A stretch of 8,257 nt of DNA, taken from the NCBI GenBank assembly GCA_018694455.1, contig JABHNP010000048.1, forward strand, positions 1-8,257, in the 5' to 3' direction. Each line of letters starts with the position of its first letter. Position 1 is the first letter of the stretch. This DNA comes from Planctomycetaceae bacterium (GTDB lineage: Bacteria > Planctomycetota > Planctomycetia > Pirellulales > UBA1268). Of the stretch, positions 1-7,500 are shown in pieces. The notes beneath the pieces were generated by a model. That model was given only the letters and a program-made list of their open reading frames with translations. It made no database searches and had not been told where the DNA came from. The position numbers and the translations under genes were made by a program.

Positions 1-292
1 TAGGACAACTACACTAAATCCAGACAGAAAAGGTAGTACAGACAGCTTTGCCAACAAAGCTTTTTCAACGATTTCTAATGCCGTCAGAGGGAAATATGAT
101 GTTGAAGAATCAAGTGAAGCCGCACCTTCTGAAGTGCAACAAAAAGACACCCTTTGGGTCATGAAGCCTGACGGTGAAATAGGTGGTCCTTTTACAAAGC
201 AGTACCTCAGAGAACTAAAAGTCAGTGGCAAGCTTCCGCAAGGCTTAACAGCCAGTCGTTCAAAAAATGGACCGTGGCAGAAAATTTCATAG
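1..292 (+). CDS. C-terminal part of a GYF_2-domain protein (5' end outside window)
   Basis: The frame read from base 2 is open from the left edge to a TAG at 290-292, giving 96 residues with no start needed. The last ~47 residues begin with DTLWVMKPDGEIGGPF, continue with a Leu-rich helix (YLRELKVSGKLPQG) and end with an SKNGPW motif. This order (aromatic start, G-x-x-GP-[FY], helix, G-x-[IL], then a W near the end) is that of the GYF_2 (DUF4339) domain, which is thought to bind proline-rich peptides and is common at the ends of planctomycete and other bacterial membrane or regulatory proteins. Before the domain lies a low-complexity, charged linker (about residues 1-50). The main part of the protein lies outside the window, so its overall role cannot be told. 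The next complete gene lies on the opposite strand. The domain call rests on pattern recognition, not on a profile search. Confidence 0.75.
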   Translation, partial: RTTTLNPDRKGSTDSFANKAFSTISNAVRGKYDVEESSEAAPSEVQQKDTLWVMKPDGEIGGPFTKQYLRELKVSGKLPQGLTASRSKNGPWQKIS

Positions 293-433
293 GTGTGATA
301 CAACAAACTCAAGAAAGAGTTCAGTAAGAAGCAAGCTGGTTAATGATTACGAGGTTTGAATCTCATACAAATCTTCTCTTTGATAGTTTTGTTATTAGTT
401 TTCAAGTTGGTTGGAATTGTGCCTAATCCACCC

Positions 434-475
434 CGCGATTTTCACGCCATAGGGTCGCAAAATGCGACGAAGATA
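434..475 (+). repeat. Probable remnant of the right end of a repeat copy, with a small hairpin
   Basis: The stretch starting GCGATTTTCACGCCATAG resembles the right-hand flank of repeat copy 2 (4265-4302) in the order GCGATTT, AT..GGTC, AAAAT and CGAAG. It contains a perfect 6-bp hairpin, GTCGCA (454-459), loop AAA, TGCGAC (463-468). The stem at the equivalent place in copy 2 has different bases and is longer. No ACTCCTGCCGGGGGTA block precedes it, so if it is a repeat remnant only the far right end survives. The rest of 293-537 shows no convincing gene. Confidence 0.35.
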
Positions 476-537
476 AAACTACCCTGTGTCCTTTTAAGAC
501 GAAGAAGTTTTGAGAGTCTTGAACGTTGGGCAACAAC

Positions 538-771
538 GTGAACGCCTGTTAGAAATCAACTGGTGACGTTGTGAAAAAAGTTGCGGGTATTTTGCGGGGC
601 CATAGTGGGCGGAGTCAGGCCAAAATTTCAAACTTGTTATCTATAACGAGTAAAACAACGTTTCGCCTTTTGTTGCCCACTGTTGCCCACTAAACTTTTC
701 TCCGTGTTTTTCACCATGCGACTCCTGCCGGGGGTACTACCTTCTCAAGATATATAGTGGTTTTTTGCGAT
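538..771 (+). repeat. Structured intergenic repeat, copy 1
   Basis: This is the first of three same-orientation copies of an element of about 200-235 bp. Parts in order are: a left block GTGAACGCCTGTTAGAA (538-554) ending in TGACGTTG; direct repeats TTGCGGG at 581-587 and 592-598 (11-bp step); a long two-step stem-loop (604-681); a duplicated TGTTGCCCAC (671-680, 681-690); the 20-nt block 691-710, identical to 4191-4210 in copy 2; and the terminal block ACTCCTGCCGGGGGTA at 721-736. It aligns without gaps to copy 2 at an offset of exactly 3500. By hand count 114 of 136 bases match over 601-736. Weak similarity continues to GCGATTT at 767-773. It lies between the GYF gene and the 3' end of the beta-helix gene. 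Confidence 0.9.
604..681 (+). other. Two-step stem-loop in repeat copy 1
   Basis: The outer stem is AGTGGGC (604-610) with GCCCACT (675-681), perfect over 7 bp. The unpaired flanks GGAGTCA and TTTTGTT follow. The inner stem is GGCCAAA (618-624) with TTTCGCC (661-667), one mismatch. At the tip ACTTGTTA/TAACGAGT (632-651) can pair over 8 positions with one G-T pair and a 4-nt loop. A second GCCCACT (685-691) could replace the first as the outer arm. The fold could form in RNA or in single-stranded DNA of either strand. Confidence 0.75.
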
Positions 772-773
772 TT

Positions 774-788
774 GTATCCGCTGGATAC
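774..788 (+). other. Short perfect hairpin right of repeat copy 1
   Basis: GTATCC (774-779), loop GCT, GGATAC (783-788). It follows the same GCGATTT sequence that precedes the long hairpin right of copy 2, but its stem bases are unrelated, so position is kept while sequence is not. It has no T-run, so it does not look like a Rho-independent terminator. Confidence 0.5.
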
Positions 789-1004
789 AGAACCGCTCAA
801 CCGACTATCCCAATCCCCGCTCAAGATGGGGTCGAAAACGGCCAAGTTTCAGCAGGCGGAACGAATCGCCTTCGACTCTCATCATCTGAGTCTATTGTAA
901 AATTTATTCTAAGTACTTTTGGATCCAAGCGAACAGCCCACGGATGCCTGGTGTATATGATGCAAGCGGTTGCCGGCCGACCCTGCCCTGTGGTGAGACC
1001 AACG
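789..1004. other. Non-coding stretch downstream of the beta-helix gene; no gene seen
   Basis: Both strands are open over most of this stretch, but the readings lack a convincing start with a ribosome-binding site and match no family I know. The only structure seen is a short inverted repeat GACTC/GAGTC (874-878 and 888-892). No hairpin with a T-run is seen after the - strand stop at 1005, so the beta-helix transcript has no obvious intrinsic terminator here. Confidence 0.4.
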
Positions 1005-3449
1005 TTATCTTGATGAGGGGAGTGGCACACTGATTTCTTGCGACTGCTGACTGCGGACAATTTTCAGCGTCACTTTGCGGCCGGCTGGCATGCGTTTAAT
1101 CAGTCGAAGAAAGACGGCGGCCGATTTGACCGGTCGTCCATTAAGTTGCTGGATGACATCGTCTTCCCGCAGACCGCTCTGATAGGCAGTAGAACGTTCA
1201 GGCACTGCAGTCAGGTGCAAGCCGCCGTCCTCGGGTGAAATTCCGAAGGCAGAGAAAGACTCACCCTGAATCGTCTGGAACTCAGCACCAAGCCATTTTG
1301 TCGTCTTCGTGTTTGGGGCCCGTGCCGAGGCGGTAACGTTTCGTGGGGTCGGGAAAACCGGAGTGCGGGCAATCGATCTGAGGTGAGGCGACTGAACACC
1401 GAACTGATCCATTGGGAAATTCTCGAAACCGATGGCCTTGGCCGAAGAATCAGGTCCGATGCGGTAGTCACCAGTGGCAGGATCGATGAACTGGGGGTCG
1501 CCGGCAACTGAATTCAGGTCACAGCCGACCTTTTGGAAGGCATCGCGGCCGGCTGTCGTTGTGAAGAAGTTCTCGTCAATTTTTTCTCCCCAATAATTCA
1601 TCCGTGCGGGACGGTAGGCTGTCATCCAGATGTTGCCAGTCACAATATCGCCGCTGTCGGGATACCAGACGTGGGGGTGCAGCGTGTTGTTGATGGCAAT
1701 GTTGTTGCGGACGGTGCGGAAGAATCCTTCACGCAGTTTGAGCCCACCCTTGAGGAAGAGGTTATTGACGATCTCATAGTTTGACGATCCGTCATCGAGA
1801 TCAACGTCCCAGCCGTGGTCACAACTCCAACGGCTGTTGCGAATAATCGTTTTTTCGGCATCAAGGAGGGCGATTTCGGGAAGTTTGCCTTCGGGGACGT
1901 CATTGAGATGCCAGAAGCGGTCACGGCCCCATGAGTTGAAACTGCCGTGGTCGCCGGTTTCGAGAACCGTGTCGAAAACATCGCAGAACTCGATGAGGTG
2001 TCCGCCGAAGGTGCCCTCGCTAATGTTGATTCCGGCCCGACCAATGTCATAGATCGAGCAGTGGCTAACAGTAATCGCCTTCGACATTGAGATCTGCACG
2101 CCAGCAGCCTGTTTTTCGACGATGCCAATTTCATGAATCAGGCAGTCTTCGACCGAGCAGTCGTGGGGGTAGTTGTCATTTTTTGGTCCTGGTGTGGTAT
2201 CGATATCGGCATACGACTGGGTTTGGCGGTATTCAAACAGTGGGTTGCGAACCGCTGTCGGGCTGCCAACAAAACAGATACCGCTGCCACCTGCCCCGTG
2301 GATGTGGGTGCCTTTAATGACAATCTTGTGATTTCTCTGGTTCACAAAAATCGCATTGCCACCAACCTGATCGAATTCACAGTCGACTATGTGGCAGTTC
2401 TTTGCATTTTCGAATCGGACAGCACCTCCGCGATAGATCGTCCAATCACTACGGAGTAATGGTTCCTTTGTATCCATGAAAGTGCGCGCGGCATGGCGGA
2501 AAACGAGTCCCCGTAGTTCAATGTGCTGCGGAGATGCTGTGGTTGTGCCGGTAAATTCAATCAAGTGCCTGAGTCGAACGACCTCGACGGTCATGCCTGA
2601 TGGATTGATCCCTTGTGGTGGGAAGTAGTACAGGGTGTTTGTTGTAGGGTCGTGAAACCATTCGTGCTCAGCATCTAATTCTTCGAAAATATTTTCAACG
2701 AATCGATGGTGCGGATGCATGCCCATTTGGCGATTGTTCTGCCAGCCTCCCTCGTACTGCAATGTGCCATCGGAGGCGCGGCCGGTGATCTGGTAGTGAT
2801 AGCCGCCCCAGCGGTGCACGTGCATGGCATGAATAAAGCCCCCTTCCGGCCGAGCCCACCCTGCTGCTCGTTCAGGAGCAAACGCATCGGCGGCGTAACC
2901 GCTGTAGACCAGTACATTCGGGTCGTAATTCGGGTGCCGGGCCATCCTTTGCCGCTGGCCGTTTATAAACAACTGGTCGATTGACAGACCGGCTGGGGTG
3001 GCTGCCTGTAAGATTCCGTTGCGATAGGGTTTCCACGTAAGGTCAAGTTTTGTACCACCGCTGATCACAGCCGTTGAGCCTTCTGCGGCTGTCCAGATTA
3101 CTGGTGCAGTGGCCGATCCTGAGTCGGCTTCCGTGAACACAACGGGTGCCGAAAGATAGTAGGTTCCTTTACCGAGCACCACCTGCAGGACATCTTGGCC
3201 ACGTCGCTTACTTTCCCGGACTGCTCTCTGGGCTCGATGAATCGTCTGGAACGGCTGCTGCTGAGTGCCAGTGTTATTGTCAGAGCCGGTTGGGGAAACA
3301 TGAAATGTTGTTGCCGGAGCTGCCAACGCGGGTTGGCTAAACATACTTAGCGCGAGCAGACTTAGGATGATGGGCCAGCGAAAGCAGCTGCTGATCGAAG
3401 TCTTTCCGCTTTGTTGTTGCCTGATAAATGTCTTGTTCGGATTGAGCAC
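1005..3449 (-). CDS. Secreted right-handed beta-helix protein with C-terminal PDZ domain (GH141-like, putative)
   Basis: This 814-residue protein is probably exported: a basic N-terminus precedes a hydrophobic stretch (residues ~25-38, IILSLLALSMFSQPALAA) with a likely signal peptidase site after ALA. The mature start HVSPTGSDNNTGT...PFQTIHRAQRAV is the usual opening of secreted beta-helix carbohydrate-active proteins. Residues ~290-620 are rungs of a parallel beta-helix, with repeated N/D-C-x-[IV]-x-x-[CN] steps (NCHIVDCEFDQVGGNAI, CSVEDCLIHEIG, HCSIYDIGRAGI). GDHGSFNSWGRDRFW (499-513) and SCDHGWDVDLDDGSSNY (542-558) resemble motifs I associate with GH141-type enzymes such as alpha-L-fucosidases, and their acidic residues are candidate catalytic groups. 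Residues ~718-810 form a PDZ domain (SGLREDDVIQQLNGRPV), an unusual partner for such a helix. The start is GTG with an upstream AAGGA. Neighbouring genes are on the other strand or far away, so it is probably transcribed alone. The fold is confident; substrate and activity are inferred. Confidence 0.9.
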   Translation of the reverse strand: MLNPNKTFIRQQQSGKTSISSCFRWPIILSLLALSMFSQPALAAPATTFHVSPTGSDNNTGTQQQPFQTIHRAQRAVRESKRRGQDVLQVVLGKGTYYLSAPVVFTEADSGSATAPVIWTAAEGSTAVISGGTKLDLTWKPYRNGILQAATPAGLSIDQLFINGQRQRMARHPNYDPNVLVYSGYAADAFAPERAAGWARPEGGFIHAMHVHRWGGYHYQITGRASDGTLQYEGGWQNNRQMGMHPHHRFVENIFEELDAEHEWFHDPTTNTLYYFPPQGINPSGMTVEVVRLRHLIEFTGTTTASPQHIELRGLVFRHAARTFMDTKEPLLRSDWTIYRGGAVRFENAKNCHIVDCEFDQVGGNAIFVNQRNHKIVIKGTHIHGAGGSGICFVGSPTAVRNPLFEYRQTQSYADIDTTPGPKNDNYPHDCSVEDCLIHEIGIVEKQAAGVQISMSKAITVSHCSIYDIGRAGINISEGTFGGHLIEFCDVFDTVLETGDHGSFNSWGRDRFWHLNDVPEGKLPEIALLDAEKTIIRNSRWSCDHGWDVDLDDGSSNYEIVNNLFLKGGLKLREGFFRTVRNNIAINNTLHPHVWYPDSGDIVTGNIWMTAYRPARMNYWGEKIDENFFTTTAGRDAFQKVGCDLNSVAGDPQFIDPATGDYRIGPDSSAKAIGFENFPMDQFGVQSPHLRSIARTPVFPTPRNVTASARAPNTKTTKWLGAEFQTIQGESFSAFGISPEDGGLHLTAVPERSTAYQSGLREDDVIQQLNGRPVKSAAVFLRLIKRMPAGRKVTLKIVRSQQSQEISVPLPSSR

Positions 3450-3455
3450 GACTAT

Positions 3456-3460
3456 TCCTT
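3456..3460 (-). promoter_or_regulatory. Ribosome-binding site supporting a GTG start
   Basis: On the - strand AAGGA lies 6 nt before GTG (3447-3449). The next in-frame Met is residue 35, inside the signal-peptide core, so the GTG is the better start because it keeps the full basic N-terminus and hydrophobic stretch. Confidence 0.7.
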
Positions 3461-4037
3461 TTCTTTAAACAAAAGCAGAGTAGAGGCATTCTCGCTGCCT
3501 TCTTTTTGATTCTGATGTCACAGCCATGGCTGGAATGCTGGCAACGCAAGACGTGGGCTCCAACAGAAACAGCGGCAAAAGACTTTGATGGCTAACGGAG
3601 GAATGTGTCATGAGGAAATGAGATGATTCCAAAATCTATTCGGTGAAAAAAGAAATTGAGTATCCACGAAATGAATAGACTACCAGCAGTAGATTGTCGG
3701 CGTGGCGTTATTGTCTGTTCGATCTCTATCTTACCCGGTCAGCATGAGGAAGAATGCTCAGCATTCAATCGCTAGCCGGCAGTCTCGATTGTTTTCAGTC
3801 AGTTTCATAACCCACTTTTTTCACGGATCGGAGGGCTGATTTCTGTGTGCTGAATGGCTTGGTTGTTCCCTGTGACCAGTGATTTTCAGGAATTTCAAGA
3901 AATATTCCAAGAAAAGGGTTGCCATTACTATGACGATTTAAAGCAGCTCAAATCGAATCGAACTTTTTGATTCAGATACTAATTTGCCATTCCAAATAAA
4001 GAGAAAATATTGAGGGTAATATTTGTTGAGTGTTATC
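3461..4037. other. Intergenic region upstream of the beta-helix gene, with palindromes
   Basis: No gene is seen on either strand. Two perfect palindromes stand out: CAGCCATGGCTG (3521-3532), about 72 bp before the GTG start, and GAATGCTCAGCATTC (3752-3766, 7-bp arms around one base), about 300 bp before it. Their position upstream of the - strand gene would suit operator sites, but no regulator is visible in the window. An imperfect dyad GGAATTTC...GAAATATTCC lies near 3889-3910. I could not pick a credible promoter by eye. Confidence 0.4.
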
Positions 4038-4272
4038 GTGAACACCTGTTAGAACTCAACTGATGACGTTGACCAAATCTGTGTGGCATATGTGTGGCAG
4101 ATTAGTGGGCGGAGTTGGGCCAAAAATCAAGAGTTGTTATCTATAACGAGTGAAACAACGTTTGGCCTTCTGTTGCCCACTGTTGCCCAATAAACTTTTC
4201 TCCGTGTTTTGAGACCTGTTACTCCTACCGGGGGTATTCAGTTTCCAAACGTATAGGCGTTTTTGCGATTTC
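4038..4272 (+). repeat. Structured intergenic repeat, copy 2
   Basis: It has the same parts as copy 1, in the same order and orientation: the left block GTGAACACCTGTTAGAA (4038-4054); direct repeats TGTGTGGCA at 4080-4088 and 4091-4099 (11-bp step); a two-step stem-loop (4104-4181); TGTTGCCCAC followed by TGTTGCCCAA (4171-4190); and the terminal block ACTCCTACCGGGGGTA (4221-4236), with one change from copies 1 and 3. Bases 4213-4240 match 7755-7782 of copy 3 with only two differences. The direct-repeat units differ from those of copy 1 yet lie at equivalent positions. The element sits between the divergent beta-helix and S8 genes, about 590 bp from the start of the first and 320 bp from the start of the second. 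Confidence 0.9.
4104..4181 (+). other. Two-step stem-loop in repeat copy 2
   Basis: The outer stem is AGTGGGC (4104-4110) with GCCCACT (4175-4181). The inner stem is GGCCAAA (4118-4124) with TTTGGCC (4161-4167), perfect where copy 1 has one mismatch. Further in, GTTGTT (4133-4138) can pair with AACAAC (4154-4159), or GTTA with TAAC across a TCTA loop as in copy 1. The spacer between the stems is 7 nt on each side. Confidence 0.75.
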
Positions 4273-4300
4273 GACACAATGAGGTCAAAATTGTGTCGAA
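4270..4300 (+). other. Perfect 11-bp hairpin right of repeat copy 2
   Basis: TTCGACACAAT (4270-4280), a 9-nt loop GAGGTCAAA, then ATTGTGTCGAA (4290-4300), with no mismatch. It follows the same GCGATTT sequence seen before the hairpin right of copy 1. It has no trailing T-run. After it comes GTACCTTCTC, which resembles GTACGTTCTC after the hairpin of copy 3 and TACCTTCTC right of copy 1. Confidence 0.75.
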
Positions 4301-4558
4301 GTACCTTCTCGAAAGTCGCTCTAGCCGCGATTTTGTCTCCCAGCGTCAGCCTTACTGAAGACCCAGCCGTTGATGCGACATTCTTCAAAAACTGCATAAA
4401 TAGATGTGCAAAACGGTTATAGGTCGCATATTTAAACGCGTTGTGTCACCTCCATCGAGATTTATGACAACAAAAGATTGCAACCATTCGCGTTGGAAGT
4501 CATGCTCTTTTTAGGTGAATTATGGTGGGGAGTTAAAAACTTTTTTTGAACTTTTTTG
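4301..4558 (+). promoter_or_regulatory. Upstream region of the S8 gene; unusual start context
   Basis: No gene is seen. There is no Shine-Dalgarno sequence in the usual window before ATG 4559: the 20 nt before it are T-rich, with two T-runs (4541-4547, 4552-4557). The nearest G-rich stretch, GGTGGGG (4524-4530), is 28 nt away. An imperfect AT-rich hairpin (AGTT 4531-4534 with AACT 4549-4552, A-run against T-run inside) lies between them and, if formed, would bring the G-rich stretch to about 6 nt from the ATG. A weak promoter guess, TTGGAA near 4494 with TGAATT 17 bp later, is not more than possible. Confidence 0.3.
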
Positions 4559-7500
4559 ATGAATCTATTTACTTCTATCGTCCGTTCGGTACACAAGCGT
4601 AAAACGCAGCTTCGTGCATCATGCCGGCGAAAGCGGCATGAGATTGTGCTGTCCTCAGAACAACTCGAACCACGACATTACCTGTCAGCCGATGGCCTTG
4701 TTCAGGATCCGGCCGAAAGCTGGAGTGTGACCTACGCTGGGTTAACCGACGGATCTCAACGTCCTTATACAATCGGGAGCGGCTATTCGAGTAGCAATCT
4801 GAATCAGGCAGACGTCGCCATGCTCACTGATGTTGTGAGAGCACGCTATGACGTGACTGGAAAAGGCATCAAGATAGGGATTATCTCTGACAGTTTTAAT
4901 GCGTTAGGTGGTATGAATGAGGACATTGCCCTCGGTATACTTCCCAGCATGAATGAGACGGATAGTAGAGGGAATCCATATATTGTTAGTGAGGCCGGGT
5001 ATGGAGAGGACGAGGGTCGCGGAATGGCACAGTTGGTCCATGCGATTGCACCTGGTGCAGATCTATACTTTGCCACTCCATTTGAAAAAATAGAAGAACC
5101 AAACCCAATTACTCCAGAAGAGATTTTTCAATTTGCAGACGAGTGGGCAGCCGGGATGAAGACCCAAATTGAGACGCTCGTTAATGACATAAACGTTGAT
5201 ATCATCGTCGACGACATGTACTCACCTTTTCAGCCGTGGTTTCAAGACGGCATTGTCGCTCAGGCTGTTGACTGGGCTGTTGAAGGAAAAGACGGCAAGA
5301 AAGGTGTAGCGTATTTTAGCGCTGCTGGAAACGATACTAATCTTAGTTACCAATCCACTTTTCGTGGTACACCCTACTCGGAAATCAGTTCTCAACTTCC
5401 GTCATCAGTTTCAGGAAACACAGAGCAGTATCTCTATCATGACTTTAATCCTGATGAAGAGGTAGTTGATATCCTGCAGAAGGTTCAATTCCCGAGGGGG
5501 TACAGTCAAGACCCCAAGGAACTCAATAGTTTAATCGTTCAGTGGGATCAACCTTGGGACAACAACAATAGCGCGAATGAGATCTGGTTCTTTAATGATG
5601 ATGAAGACCGAACGTTTCTGGGAAAAACTGAGAATAAACCATCTCATTCAGTTGCTGCCTACCCGCTGCTGCCACCCGAATTGCAAGGCCAAATACCGGG
5701 TGTTGAACCCGTTGATAACACCTTTCATATAGCATTTGTTCACAACACGCATGGCTATGGTAATGGTGAGGGTCAAGAACCACCAACATTTTTAAAATGG
5801 ATTACGCCATTTAATGGCGGCCAGCCGCCAATCGGAAACAATGTATCTGGCCCTGCGGTACGCAGCTCCATTGAATACGCCGATTATGGTTCCAGCACAG
5901 TGTGGGGACATAATAATTCGAAACTTGCCGCAAACGTTGGGGCTGCACAATACTGGAGCACCCCGGCGTATCATTCAAATACTTTGGCAGGGGAATCTGT
6001 ATTGTCTGAATTCAGTTCCTTTGGTGGGACACCAATTATTTTTGATCCCAATGGCCAAAGACAGGATCCTGAATATCGGCCACAACCACGGTTCATCGCG
6101 CCCCAGAACGGTGATACAAGTTTTTTTTCCGGAAGCAATGACCCTGATTTGGATAACCTTCCAAACTTCTCTGGTACGTCTGCTGCAACACCGAATGTTG
6201 GAGCTGTTGCTGCTCTGATGCTTGAGCTCAATCCGGAACTAACACCTGCAGAAATCTACAAGCATCTTGCCGACTCTGCAGTAAATCTGTCATTTAATGA
6301 AAAGCCTGAAATACCTGCACCAAACCTTCTGCCAGTTGATAACCCTGATCATTTCAACTATCCAACTGGCGCAGGGCTCATTCGGGCTAAGGAGGCAGCT
6401 GCCCGTGTTGCAGACATTTCCATACAAGGAAAGGTCTTTGAAGACTTTGGTAGGAATGGAATCCAAGACCGGGGTGACCGACCACTTGAGGGTATGGCTG
6501 TCTTTCTAGACAGTAACGGTAACGGCATCCGTGACTCGAAGCCACCATCACCAAAATATGGCAAGCCGCGCACTGTTCCGCCGGCAAAAACTTATCTGAG
6601 TTCGAGTGATCACTTGATTTGGCCAGCAAAGGCTGGGTCAGTCATTACATTTGAGGACGTGGCTGGCACAATTACAGATGTGGCACTGAGCTACTCCATA
6701 CATGCACCCGAAGGCGTCGTTACGTCAGACCCAAACCATGTCTTTCTAACACTGATAAGCCCGCTTGGCATCCGGGTGCCGATCACTGGTACAACACTCG
6801 AGGGAAATTCTTTTGATGCTTACGGCAATCCGTATAATCTCGAAACTGTTTGGAGTCGCTCGACCCGGTTTGGCAGTGAACAAACCATTTTGATGGAAGC
6901 CTCTTCGGCTGAGCATGCGTCGTTAGCAGACCTTGCGGCATTCAAAGGCACGCCAGCCAATGGATCCTGGTCTCTCGAGGTCATGAATGCTGATCTGGAC
7001 CACAGTTACACGCTCGACAACTGGTCCTTAACACTCACGACAGAAGAGCCTCTGGTTGAGACTGATGCTCAAGGAAAATATAAATTTCCTAGATCACTTC
7101 TTTCATTTTCATCAGCGGTTGGTGCTTATACACCAACGGTTGAACTGCCTGACAACCAATTCATAACAACCAATAATAAAACTGTTATTGGAAAAAGAAA
7201 TCTCAAACCAACTGTCAACATCGGGATATCTCTTCCTCGTGTTGAACGACCAGAACTGCTTCCCTCAACAAAAATCATTGTTGATAACAGCGTTCCGGGG
7301 CCAAACCCATTCGTATTTTCATGGAATCATCTTGCAACGGCACTGCTTCCATCAGTATCTGGTGTTCGATTTGTCATCGCTTCTGTTCATGGCACCGTTG
7401 AAAAGAAATCTGGTGACACATGGGTAGATATTTCTACGCCACCACAAACCAGTCATCCGCGTGAACTGATTCGGCTCTTATCATTAAGAATAGTTAAGCC

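Noticed and set aside
356..541. Small membrane-protein reading frame (61 residues, hydrophobic N-terminus)
   Set aside because: It needs a TTG start with a GAGG only about one base away, its second half runs through the repeat-like hairpin region, and it ends inside the first bases of repeat copy 1.
721..736. A tRNA gene
   Set aside because: Only the 3'-end-like block is present; no anticodon arm, D-arm or acceptor 5' strand precedes it in any of the three copies, and the T-arm does not close properly.
765..1060. Overlapping reading frames on both strands between repeat copy 1 and the beta-helix gene
   Set aside because: Neither has a convincing start or ribosome-binding site, neither matches a family I know, and the - strand one overlaps the end of the beta-helix gene in another frame. 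They could be part of a further repeat, which cannot be judged from one copy.
1211..2323. Several - and + strand frames of 60-160 residues inside the beta-helix gene
   Set aside because: They are shadows of the 814-residue frame, which has a signal peptide, a ribosome-binding site and recognisable domains.
4054..4120. Integron attC site in copy 2: ACTCAAC (4054-4060) fits RYYYAAC and GTTGGGC (4114-4120) fits GTTRRRY
   Set aside because: The two boxes do not pair well, the equivalent bases in copy 1 do not fit the consensus, and copy 3 lacks them. The real stems of the element use other bases. No integron integrase is in the window.
4137..4397. 86-residue - strand frame through repeat copy 2
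   Set aside because: Its C-terminal third is the repeat itself; the N-terminal part has no counterpart beside copy 1, where a stop lies just upstream. It is not supported as a gene, though the conserved short part is listed as a finding.
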